A stretch of DNA of 43,279 nt from an uncultured Lachnospiraceae bacterium (GTDB lineage: Bacteria > Bacillota > Clostridia > Lachnospirales > Lachnospiraceae): contig CAMWBY010000025.1 of NCBI GenBank assembly GCA_947172645.1, positions 1 through 43,279 on the forward strand. Reading direction: 5' to 3'. Both the position numbers and the translations under genes were made by a program. Positions 1 through 7,663 of this stretch are shown piece after piece; the stretch's first letter is position 1, and every line of letters starts with the position of its first letter. The notes beneath the pieces were generated by a model. It saw only the letters and a list, made by a program, of their open reading frames with translations. It did not search any database and had not been told where the DNA came from.

Positions 1-50
1 CATTTTATCATACATTATCTGGAAATACTTGAATTAATCAGTGTTTCCTT
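1..50 (-). mobile_element. Putative insertion sequence end at left window edge
   Basis: Read outward on the minus strand, positions 48 down to 31 give GGAAACACTGATTAATTC, which resembles the outward-reading sequence at 43229-43246 at the right edge. The sugar-binding protein gene loses similarity to its paralogue at 3841-4875 exactly here: the expected INIV...GT strand after the last helix is replaced by a short tail and a stop. This fits the terminal inverted repeat of an IS that extends out of the window. The family is not identifiable from about 50 bases and no transposase is visible. Confidence 0.45.
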
Positions 51-662
51 AGCTTCAGCGCCGTCAAGGTACTCGCCCAACCAGTTACCTGCCGTCTCGC
101 CTTCTGCAACCATATCGCAGCCAATCTGTGTCTCATATAAAGATGCGTCAGCGTCTACGGAACGGTCAACAATCAGTACCGGGATGCCTGCATCCTGTGC
201 TTCCTGAAGAACTGTGTCCCAACCTGCCGTCTCAATCGGAGCGATACAGATATAATCTACTTCCTGCTGAATGAAGCCACGTACTGCCTCTAACTGAACC
301 GCATTGTCGTTATCTGCATCTACGAAAGCAAGCTCATATCCGTTATCAGCGGAGAATGTGTCCTGATAGTTCTGTGTGTTAGCCGCACGCCAGTCAGACT
401 CATGACCTACCTGTGCGAAACCAACGCTGATTGTCTCGCCGCTTGCTGCGGGAGCTTCTGCTTCTGCGTCCTCTGCCGGAGCTTCCTCTTCTGCGTCTGC
501 TGCCGGAGCTTCTTCCTCCGCTTCCGGAGCCTCTTCCTCTGCTTCTGCTGCGGGAGCCTCCTCAGCCGGAGCTGTTGTCTCGGCCGGTGCGTCGCCGCCA
601 CAGCCAACCAGGCTTGCCATTACCATTGTGCCTGCAAGTAAAACTGCTAATTTCTTTTTCAT
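15..662 (-). CDS. Sugar ABC transporter substrate-binding lipoprotein, 3'-truncated
   Basis: This is the N-terminal part of a ribose/galactofuranose-type periplasmic binding protein (Peripla_BP_4 family). It has a lipoprotein signal with the lipobox LVGC (Cys21), then an Ala/Glu-rich linker of about 50 residues, then the first lobe starting near residue 77 (ISVGFAQVGHESDWRAANT). The motifs DYICIAPIETAGWDTVLQEA and IPVLIVDRSVD are typical of the YtfQ-like group. A strong AGGAGG lies 9 bases before the ATG. Only 215 residues remain of an expected 330 to 360, and the last dozen residues are unlike the family, so the gene is cut near position 50, probably by an IS. It would have fed an ABC importer encoded outside the window. 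It is paralogous to the sensor protein at 3841-4875. Confidence 0.85.
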   Translation of the reverse strand: MKKKLAVLLAGTMVMASLVGCGGDAPAETTAPAEEAPAAEAEEEAPEAEEEAPAADAEEEAPAEDAEAEAPAASGETISVGFAQVGHESDWRAANTQNYQDTFSADNGYELAFVDADNDNAVQLEAVRGFIQQEVDYICIAPIETAGWDTVLQEAQDAGIPVLIVDRSVDADASLYETQIGCDMVAEGETAGNWLGEYLDGAEAKETLINSSISR

Positions 663-799
663 TACTAATTTCCTCCTCTATACTTAGTAATTATGTTACC
701 CGAAACGGAAACATGACTGCTTCTTCGTTTCTGATAACACTTTAACAAACGAAACCTGCTTTCTCAACAGAAAAAAACGCTTTTTTCATTTTAGCCGTG

Positions 800-827
800 T
801 TGTACAATACAAATAATGTGTTATAAT
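800..827 (+). promoter_or_regulatory. Promoter for the AraR-like regulator
   Basis: TTGTAC at 800-805 and TATAAT at 822-827 are separated by 16 bases. This is a near-consensus sigma-A promoter reading toward the regulator at 1116, with a leader of about 280 bases. The -35 box lies inside the first candidate operator (801-814), which suggests self-repression. Confidence 0.5.
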
Positions 828-847
828 CCTATATGTAAAATACAAAT
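801..847. promoter_or_regulatory. Twin candidate operators for the AraR-like regulator
   Basis: TGTACAATACAAAT at 801-814 and TGTAAAATACAAAT at 834-847 differ at one base and start 33 bases apart, close to three helical turns. Each has a TGTA/TACA inverted repeat with a 3-base centre, resembling the known AraR operator type ATTTGTACGTACAAAT. They sit in the divergent region between the binding-protein gene (minus) and the regulator (plus), so one regulator dimer could control both. The rest of 663-1115 is very AT-rich; I see no gene in it. Confidence 0.5.
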
Positions 848-1115
848 TTTTAAAAAATATATATATTTTATGTTTTAAGCTAATTTTCTTATAAATTTTT
901 ATTATTTTGTGCGATGCTTTATCTATTTCTATACATCCCTATCTATTATAAATATAGTTATCCACACATTTAAAAGTTGAATTTTTATCTCTTAGGGGAT
1001 TTATTTATGAATAATTTTCATATAAATTATGAATGAATTATGAACATTTGAGGTTTTTTTCTCTTCTGACAGGAAGATTGAATAAATTCTAGGTAAAGAA
1101 AAAGGGGACAGCCAA

Positions 1116-2204
1116 ATGACAAAATACGAATCTTTAGCTCTGAAACTCACCGGGCAGATTGAAAAGAATCTGCAAAACGGTATATCAAAGCTGCCCACCG
1201 AAGCGGAACTTTGCTCCCGGTATCAGGTTAGCCGCCAGACGGTGCGCGCCGCCTTAGCGCTCCTTGGCAGGCAAGGGATTATCACGAGCAGACAGGGAAG
1301 CGGCTCCTATGCCACCGGGCTGTCCCCGGACAGTCAGCGCAATACAATCCCCATCCTTATCATGAACAGCCAGGAATATATCTACCCCCATCTTATCGCC
1401 GACATCCGCGGCGCGTTATCCGGACAAGGATATGAGCTGTCCGTATATGCCACCGGCAATGATACCTCCACAGAACGTAAATATTTGCTGTCATTTCTCG
1501 ACGCCCCACCCCGGGGTATGATTGTGGAAGGCTGCAAGAGCACACTTCCCAACCCTAATATAGACCTGTACGAGCGTCTGCGCTCTCTCGGCACATTTAT
1601 CCTTTTCCTGCACAGCAGTTACAAAGGTCTGCCGGACAGTATATGCATCAAAGACGACAACTATTACGGCGGACGACTCCTGGCGGAACATCTCATCAGG
1701 TTAGGGCACACCCAGATTGCCACTCTGCTCAAAATAGATGACATACAAGGCCCGGAGCGATACCATGGCGTCTGTGCCAGTCTGCGTGACTTAGGCTGTA
1801 TCCTTGCAGACTGTCACACGGGTTGGTATCTGTCTTCTGACCTGGACGCCCTGGAATCCAGACAGGATACCCGTTTTATCACAAACTTCATACAGAATCA
1901 GCTTCAGGGATGCTCCGCCGTCATCTGCCACGATGACGAAATTGCTTATTGGATGATGAAAGAACTGTCCTACGCCTCCATCCATGTGCCGCAGGAACTG
2001 TCTGTCGTATGTTTCGGAAACAGCTATCTAAGCGACTTAAGCAACATCCGCATCACTTCTCTGACCCATGCCCCGAACGAGGTGGCGGATGCGCTCGCAG
2101 AATGCATGGCGCAGAGGCTGCGGGGACTTCCTGTGGTCTCCCAGGAAATTCCCTGGCAGCTTGTGCACAGGGAAAGCGACGCCCCCTTTACCCCTGCTCT
2201 TTAG
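1116..2204 (+). CDS. GntR/LacI hybrid transcriptional regulator, AraR type
   Basis: A sugar-responsive repressor of 362 residues. Residues 1-70 form a GntR-type winged helix (KLPTEAELCSRYQVSRQTVR...LGRQGIITSRQGSGSYA). Residues 75-360 form a LacI/periplasmic-binding-like effector domain (DDNYYGGRLLAEHLIRLGH, VICHDDEIAYWMMKEL, LSVVCFGN). This two-part layout and length match AraR of Bacillus. The ATG follows an AAAAAGGGG ribosome site. It is divergent from the sugar-binding lipoprotein gene, and its last 17 bases overlap the convergent response regulator gene. The effector is probably a pentose or another monosaccharide or furanose, but the exact ligand cannot be read from sequence. Confidence 0.85.
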   Translation: MTKYESLALKLTGQIEKNLQNGISKLPTEAELCSRYQVSRQTVRAALALLGRQGIITSRQGSGSYATGLSPDSQRNTIPILIMNSQEYIYPHLIADIRGALSGQGYELSVYATGNDTSTERKYLLSFLDAPPRGMIVEGCKSTLPNPNIDLYERLRSLGTFILFLHSSYKGLPDSICIKDDNYYGGRLLAEHLIRLGHTQIATLLKIDDIQGPERYHGVCASLRDLGCILADCHTGWYLSSDLDALESRQDTRFITNFIQNQLQGCSAVICHDDEIAYWMMKELSYASIHVPQELSVVCFGNSYLSDLSNIRITSLTHAPNEVADALAECMAQRLRGLPVVSQEIPWQLVHRESDAPFTPAL

Positions 2205-3816
2205 TCCCGGCACGGTATTCCCTGGGCGAACAACCTTGGGTCTTCTTGAATACAAAACTGAAATAGTGCGGGTCTTTGTACCCGACTTCCAACGCGATGT
2301 CTCCTGAGTGCTTCTCTGTCTGGCGCAGGAGCTTCTTCGCTTTCTCCATGCGCTTCTGAGTCACATACTCCACGAAAGTCACTTCCATGGCCTGACTGAA
2401 AATCGCACTGAAATAATTCGCGCTGACACTCACTTCCCCCGCCACCGTATTGAGGGACAAAGTCTCCTGCGTGTAGTTTTCTTCTATATACTCAAGTGCT
2501 TTCTTAAGTACCTTCTTGCTCCTGTTGTCGGATTCCTGGTCACGCAGTTCCATCGTTTTCTCAAAAATATTGCGGATATAGGGTGAAAGTTCTTCTAAAC
2601 TTAAATGGACTTCCTGAATCCGTTCTTCTCCCAGGAGTTCCAGGAGCTGCCCCTTGTCATATCCAATCGATTCCACATATGACATCGCGACAAAATGCAC
2701 ATGAAAAACAAGGTAATTCTGAAACAACCGGGATTTAAGCGCCTCCTGCATACTGTGCAGCCAGCTGTCCACAAACTCTCCCACTTCGTCGCGGCTGCCT
2801 CTGCGCAGGAAGTCTTTGATTAATTCCGGGTCCACCTTGGAAGAATCAATATCTCCGATTCTCCCGCTTCCTCCGGGCGGCATATAGCTGTCCGTCACCT
2901 CCCTGGTGAAGATATGCACCGCAGGCATCAGAAACCGATAGGCAAACAGATGGTTTACCCTGCCATAACATTCCGCCAGCATACTCAGACGTTCCACAGG
3001 TTCCCCCGCCGCGGCATACCAGTCAAAATCCTCCTCCGCAGGCTTGCAGATACGCTCCACATTCTCTAAGCACCTGTCCGTCAATTCCTTCATCTGCTCA
3101 GGGCTTCCTTTAATCAGCACCCCATAGGTGTTCACATTCCACCGGAACACCAAATGCTCCGGATAACGCACGAAATAGCGCAAAAGCTCCTCCCGTTTCC
3201 TGGCAAATGCTTCCGACTCAAAACTGCCGCTCTCCCCCACGCGCTTCTCAGTCAGGGAAAACATCAGTATATTATAGCACGGCGCATTAATCCGCAGAGA
3301 CAGTTTCGCCGCCTCCTCATAGATATCCTGCACCGGCATCCTGCCCTCGAAAACCTTAACGAAGAAATTGATCCGGGAAAACTGCTCGTACGCCCTCGTC
3401 TCATCCTGATATTTCTCCTGGTAATTCTTCTGTTCCCTCTCCGCCTCAATCTTGGTTTTCAGTTCTGCCAACACTTTCTGCAGGCTTGCCCTGGTAATCG
3501 GCTTGAGAAGGTACTGTTCCACACCCACGGCAATAGCCTGTCTGGCATACTCAAAATCGTCATACCCGCTGATAATGATAATTTTCATGTCCGGGAATTC
3601 CTGATGTACGATACGGCTCAGGGAGAGCCCGTCCATAAAGGGCATCTTAATATCCGTAAAAAGCACATCCGGCTGTGTCTTTTGAATGAGCGGCAACGCC
3701 ATCTCGCCGTCGCTGGCCTCCCCCACGAAACTGTATCCCCACTGCTGCCAGGGAATGTTATCCCGAAGCCCTTCCCTGACAATACTCTCATCCTCCACAA
3801 TAAACACCTTTAACAT
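2188..3816 (-). CDS. YesN-type AraC-family response regulator
   Basis: Receiver plus AraC DNA-binding regulator of 542 residues. The receiver spans about 1-125, with the acidic pocket at E8/D9, phospho-acceptor Asp55 (LFTDIKMP) and conserved Lys (YLLKPI). A middle region of about 300 residues has no recognised motif. The C-terminal 100 residues form an AraC double HTH (LSLNTVAGEVSVSANYFSAI...GDIALEVGYKDPHYFSFVFKK). I chose the ATG at 3816 because GGGGG precedes it at good spacing; the longer frame from 3840 would bury that site. It is the last gene of kinase - binding protein - regulator and should receive phosphate from the YesM-type kinase, probably to activate the neighbouring sugar transporter genes. 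Confidence 0.9.
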   Translation of the reverse strand: MLKVFIVEDESIVREGLRDNIPWQQWGYSFVGEASDGEMALPLIQKTQPDVLFTDIKMPFMDGLSLSRIVHQEFPDMKIIIISGYDDFEYARQAIAVGVEQYLLKPITRASLQKVLAELKTKIEAEREQKNYQEKYQDETRAYEQFSRINFFVKVFEGRMPVQDIYEEAAKLSLRINAPCYNILMFSLTEKRVGESGSFESEAFARKREELLRYFVRYPEHLVFRWNVNTYGVLIKGSPEQMKELTDRCLENVERICKPAEEDFDWYAAAGEPVERLSMLAECYGRVNHLFAYRFLMPAVHIFTREVTDSYMPPGGSGRIGDIDSSKVDPELIKDFLRRGSRDEVGEFVDSWLHSMQEALKSRLFQNYLVFHVHFVAMSYVESIGYDKGQLLELLGEERIQEVHLSLEELSPYIRNIFEKTMELRDQESDNRSKKVLKKALEYIEENYTQETLSLNTVAGEVSVSANYFSAIFSQAMEVTFVEYVTQKRMEKAKKLLRQTEKHSGDIALEVGYKDPHYFSFVFKKTQGCSPREYRAGTKEQG

Positions 3817-3840
3817 TGTAGTCCCCCATTCCTGTCCCAC

Positions 3841-4875
3841 TTAGTACGTTCTCTGCTCCAACAGTTCTTCCGTCACATTCTCTATCGTAAAGACATCTTC
3901 TTCTATATAATATCTCTTCTCAACCTCCTGCCCGTTCTCCAACAGGCTGATGGCCTCGGAAATATACTCCCCCTGGTTCGGATTACATTCAATGTCCACA
4001 TTGATGACGCCCTGCGCCACCATTTCAAGGGCATCATGCACCGCGTCAAAGGAAATAATCGTGATATCCCCGTCAATGCCCACCGTTCTGCCGGATTCCC
4101 TGATTGCCTCAATGGCCCCGAAAGTCATGTCATCATTCTGGGATATCACAACGTCTATGTCATCGTACATCTCCAGAAAATCCTGCATGACTTCTTTTCC
4201 TTTATAAATCGTAAAGTCCCCATACTCCTGCCCTAAAATATTCCAGTTACTGTGTTTGCCCGACACCATGGCAAAGCCCGTAGTCCTGCCAATCTGTGCG
4301 GAGGAGCCCTCTGTCCCTTTCAATATGACAATATTAATCCTCTCGTCCGCCATTCCCTGTCTCTTCAAATGTTCTTCCAGCCACACGCCTGCCCGTCTGC
4401 CCTCTTCCACAGAATCAGTCCCTACATAAGTTGTGTAGAGGCTCTTATCCGCCACATCCACCCCTCTGTCCATGATAATCACAGGTATCCCCGCTTTTTT
4501 TGCCTCCTGCAACACGGTCTCCCACCCGCTCTTCACCACCGGGGCAAATACGATATAATCTACTCTCTGAGCGATAAAGCTCCTGATGGCCTTAATCTGG
4601 TTCTCCTGTTTCTGCCTGGCATTGCTGAAAATCATGAAATACCCATTCTGTTTGGACAGCGCATTCTGCACCGACTCTGTATTGGCTGTCCTCCATCCTG
4701 ACTCGCTTCCAAGCTGCGACACCCCCACCACGATTTTGTCCGCGTCCTCCCGGATGTGGGGTTCCTCGTCCAAATCCGTAAAAAGTCCAAGCCTGCCGCC
4801 CACAAGCGCAATCAGGAGAAGCACCGCAAGCAAAAGCGCCATCGCTATTTTATTGATGTATGCGTTCGGTTTCAT
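3841..4875 (-). CDS. Membrane-anchored sugar-binding sensor protein
   Basis: A 344-residue periplasmic-binding-protein homologue (Peripla_BP_4). The N-terminus is one hydrophobic segment (residues about 8-25, rich in A/L/V) with no lipobox Cys, so it is probably a signal anchor holding the protein at the membrane next to the kinase. The binding lobes show VGVSQLGSESGWRTANTES, FAPVVKSGWETVLQEA, INIVILKGTEGSSAQIGRT and VISQNDDMTFGAIEAI. Its start codon follows the kinase stop by one base, preceded by GGGGG, so the two are translationally coupled. The order matches XylFII-LytS/YesN of Clostridium beijerinckii, where the binding protein senses xylose for the kinase. The lipoprotein at 15-662 is a clear paralogue, so sensor and transporter probably share a ligand class. 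Confidence 0.85.
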   Translation of the reverse strand: MKPNAYINKIAMALLLAVLLLIALVGGRLGLFTDLDEEPHIREDADKIVVGVSQLGSESGWRTANTESVQNALSKQNGYFMIFSNARQKQENQIKAIRSFIAQRVDYIVFAPVVKSGWETVLQEAKKAGIPVIIMDRGVDVADKSLYTTYVGTDSVEEGRRAGVWLEEHLKRQGMADERINIVILKGTEGSSAQIGRTTGFAMVSGKHSNWNILGQEYGDFTIYKGKEVMQDFLEMYDDIDVVISQNDDMTFGAIEAIRESGRTVGIDGDITIISFDAVHDALEMVAQGVINVDIECNPNQGEYISEAISLLENGQEVEKRYYIEEDVFTIENVTEELLEQRTY

Positions 4876-4876
4876 A

Positions 4877-6361
4877 TTAACCCCCATTCTTATCCAGTTC
4901 CGCCTCCTCATAGGGCACCGCCGGAATCACAATCTCCACGCATGTACCCACGCCCGCCTTAGAATCGATTCTCATACCGTACTCAGCGCCAAAGTTCATG
5001 CGGATACGCTCATTGACGTTGGCAAGCCCAAAGCCCTTGCCCGTGTCCTTACAGGGTTTCATAATCTCGTTTTGCAGGTTTTTCAGTTCCTCCGGCTCCA
5101 TACCCACACCGTTATCTTCAACCTTAAAATGAATCTCACCTTCCGACAAAGTTCCTGTTATCACAATATTTCCCTTGGCACGCTTATACTTAATGCCATG
5201 GTACAGGGAATTTTCCACAAGCGGCTGCAGCGTCAGTTTCAAAATCTTATACCGGTACAATTCCGGCGCAATGCGGATTTCATATTCCATGATGTCCCGG
5301 TAACGCACCTGCTGTATTTTCAAATAACTCTTGATATGCATTTCCTCTTCCTGTATCGTGATATACTCCCTGCCCTTGCTTAGCACCAGACGGAAAAACT
5401 CCGACAAGGACATAACCATATTCACCGCCTTGTCAGGGTCGTTGCCTTCAATCAGCCATACAATCGTATCCAGTGTATTATACAGGAAGTGCGGATTAAT
5501 CTGTTCCTGTAAAAGGCGCAAATCCGCCTGACGCATCTTCCGCTCATCCTCTTTTATTTTAACGACAAAACGTTCTATACTCTCCGTCATAATATTAACA
5601 CTGTCAGCAAGCAGCTCCACTTCATCCTCCGTGTTTACCTGTGCGCGGGCAGTGAAGTCCCCCTGGGATACCCTCTGGGTAACTTGGGATAACTCCCTGA
5701 TAGGTTTGGTTATGCCCGCCACAATCATCATTGTCAACACTATCACAAGCATAAGTACAAGCACAAGCAGGGCTGCACAGAATACTGTAAAAGTATGAAC
5801 CCTATCGTTTAACAACTCTGTCAGATGTTCCATACTCTGTGTCTGGTAGTAAATATAGTACTGGATATCATCCTGTATCAATTCGGTCATGATATAGATG
5901 TTATTGTCAAGCATCTCTATATTCGCATCATAACTGTTCTCCGTGCCCAGATTCGCCCGGATGTCATCCACTCTGTCTTCTAACGTGTTTATATTGCGCA
6001 GGAGAATCTGTAGCCATGTACGGCTCTCTTCATCCGTGGTGATGCGCATCAGCTTCGTAAATTCACTGCGAAGCTCCCCCACAAGCACATAGGGGTCGCG
6101 CAGGCTGCCGTCCTCCCCAATCGTCTCGAAATTAACAGACCCGACTACCAGTTTGTACAGACTTTCATCCATCTCTTCTTTGAAATTCAGGTTATAGTTG
6201 TTGGCAACTGTCATATTGCTCACAATCGTGTCATAAGCGACACTGTAATTATGCAGTGCATAGAGTAAATACACCACCATAACCAGAAACGGGACCGCCA
6301 CGATTGCCGACAGCATAATTAACTTATTCTTAATTGAATATTTGACTTTCACGTTCACCAT
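4877..6361 (-). CDS. YesM-type sensor histidine kinase
   Basis: A 494-residue membrane kinase. TM1 is near residues 14-34, an extracellular helical sensor of about 140 residues follows, then TM2 (about 185-205, LLVLVLMLVIVLTMMIV) and a HAMP domain (TKPIRELSQVTQRVSQGDFT). The His_kinase motif is EQINPHFLYNTLDTIVWL with phospho-acceptor His291. The ATPase has PLVENSLYHGI, DNGVGM and GKGFGLANVNERI. The start at 6361 was chosen for the AAAGGAG five bases upstream; the longer frame to 6439 has none. It leads the operon with the binding-protein sensor and the YesN-type regulator. The small extracellular domain probably responds to the sugar-bound partner rather than to sugar itself. Confidence 0.92.
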   Translation of the reverse strand: MVNVKVKYSIKNKLIMLSAIVAVPFLVMVVYLLYALHNYSVAYDTIVSNMTVANNYNLNFKEEMDESLYKLVVGSVNFETIGEDGSLRDPYVLVGELRSEFTKLMRITTDEESRTWLQILLRNINTLEDRVDDIRANLGTENSYDANIEMLDNNIYIMTELIQDDIQYYIYYQTQSMEHLTELLNDRVHTFTVFCAALLVLVLMLVIVLTMMIVAGITKPIRELSQVTQRVSQGDFTARAQVNTEDEVELLADSVNIMTESIERFVVKIKEDERKMRQADLRLLQEQINPHFLYNTLDTIVWLIEGNDPDKAVNMVMSLSEFFRLVLSKGREYITIQEEEMHIKSYLKIQQVRYRDIMEYEIRIAPELYRYKILKLTLQPLVENSLYHGIKYKRAKGNIVITGTLSEGEIHFKVEDNGVGMEPEELKNLQNEIMKPCKDTGKGFGLANVNERIRMNFGAEYGMRIDSKAGVGTCVEIVIPAVPYEEAELDKNGG

Positions 6362-6433
6362 GGCACTCCTTTCCGCCTCTTTCTCTCCTATTTTACCAAG
6401 TTTTCCAAAAAAAGCAATTTTATGATTGTCCAA

Positions 6434-6462
6434 TTGCAATCACAGCGCAGATAGTGTATGAT
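6434..6462 (+). promoter_or_regulatory. Promoter for the diguanylate cyclase gene
   Basis: TTGCAA (6434-6439) and TATGAT (6457-6462) are separated by 17 bases, reading toward the gene at 6524. The -35 box lies within a GATTG...CAATC inverted repeat (about 6424-6441), a possible regulator site. Confidence 0.5.
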
Positions 6463-6523
6463 ATTTATAATATACATATAGAAAATATAGTTAAATTTAT
6501 AGGATTAGGTAAGCGGTAATTAA

Positions 6524-7612
6524 ATGAAGAAATCTTCTTTTTTATATAAAATATATGAGGGAATATGCAAGGACACGGGCGGACAGAACGAGTCCGCCAA
6601 GCTGATTGTCGCCGTAAGGCTGCTTACTCTCTCGATGATTGTTTATTCCCTTCTGAACAGTGTTCTGTTCCTTGCTGCCACCCACATTTTGGGTATGGTC
6701 TGCTGCCAATTATCCGTCATATTATTCTTAGTTATTTTCATATTGTCATACCGCCGTCGGACTTCCGCCTCCTTCTACACGCTGAATGTCTGTATTTTGG
6801 TCTGGATTATATGCAATATTTATCTGTTTGGCTGGAATATCGGCGTGCAGCATTTTATTATTACGCTGCTTTTATTCTGTTACTTTGCAAAATACCGTCA
6901 TGAGACTGCCAAAATCCTATATTCGCTTATACTGTGCACACTGCGTATTGCGCTTTTTTTCTATTGCCAGTATAACATACCCGTGATTCACCTGACGCCG
7001 GAACTCAATAACACTTTCCAGATTCTCAATACCCTGGCAATTTTCTGGACCATCGCATTAATCGCCTATATTTTCAGTACAGATACGCAGGCTCTGGAGG
7101 GTAAGCTCATCGAGTATAACGAACAGTTGAAAGCCCAGGCCAACATAGACCCCTTGACAGGCCTATACAACAGACGCCGCACTCTGGAATATCTGGACGG
7201 TCTCTTAGCATCGCCTGAACATCCGGTCAGCATCTGTATCTGCGATATCGACTTTTTTAAGCGTGTTAACGACACCTACGGCCATAATGTAGGCGACAAT
7301 GTCCTTAAGAAATTGGCTGAGACATTCCACACAGAACTGCCCACAGACACTTTCACATCCCGTTGGGGCGGAGAAGAATTTCTGTTGATTTTCCCGGATT
7401 CAAATGGGGACGAGGCCAATATCTCCCTGGAAGCCCTGCGGCGCAAAATTAAGTCGGTTGTCTTTGACGGCGGCATAGGTACTTTCTCAATATCCATGAC
7501 GTTCGGGCTGATTGAATACGATTTCCACAGCGACTTGGCTGCGCTCTTAAAGCAGGCGGATGAAAAGCTGTATCTTGGAAAAGCAAACGGCCGGGACCAG
7601 ATTGTATTCTAA
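6524..7612 (+). CDS. Membrane diguanylate cyclase (GGDEF)
   Basis: A 362-residue protein that should make cyclic di-GMP from two GTP. Residues 25-185 contain about six hydrophobic segments with no known sensor motif. A GGDEF domain follows: DPLTGLYNRRRTLEYLD, the metal-binding ICDIDFFKRVNDTYGH, and an intact active site RWGGEEF with GGEEF at residues 282-286. The RxxD inhibitory site normally five residues before GGEEF is absent, so product feedback by that route is unlikely. It is transcribed away from the YesM-type kinase from its own promoter. The DUF885 gene follows after about 50 bases in the same direction and may be co-transcribed. Confidence 0.9.
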   Translation: MKKSSFLYKIYEGICKDTGGQNESAKLIVAVRLLTLSMIVYSLLNSVLFLAATHILGMVCCQLSVILFLVIFILSYRRRTSASFYTLNVCILVWIICNIYLFGWNIGVQHFIITLLLFCYFAKYRHETAKILYSLILCTLRIALFFYCQYNIPVIHLTPELNNTFQILNTLAIFWTIALIAYIFSTDTQALEGKLIEYNEQLKAQANIDPLTGLYNRRRTLEYLDGLLASPEHPVSICICDIDFFKRVNDTYGHNVGDNVLKKLAETFHTELPTDTFTSRWGGEEFLLIFPDSNGDEANISLEALRRKIKSVVFDGGIGTFSISMTFGLIEYDFHSDLAALLKQADEKLYLGKANGRDQIVF

Positions 7613-7663
7613 GCGCCCTTTACGGTTCATATATTAATACAAATCTATTTGGCAGGTATTGAC

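Noticed and set aside
15..662. CRISPR-like or tandem DNA repeat in the EEAPA-rich region
   Set aside because: It is a coding low-complexity linker in a lipoprotein, common in this bacterial group.
402..745. Overlapping Leu/Arg- and Cys-rich frames opposite the binding-protein gene
   Set aside because: They are reflections of the Ala/Glu-rich linker codons of the real gene at 15-662 on the other strand.
760..790. CcpA cre-like palindrome around AAACGCTTTT
   Set aside because: Only the central CG and A/T flanks fit; the TG/CA outer positions of a cre site are missing.
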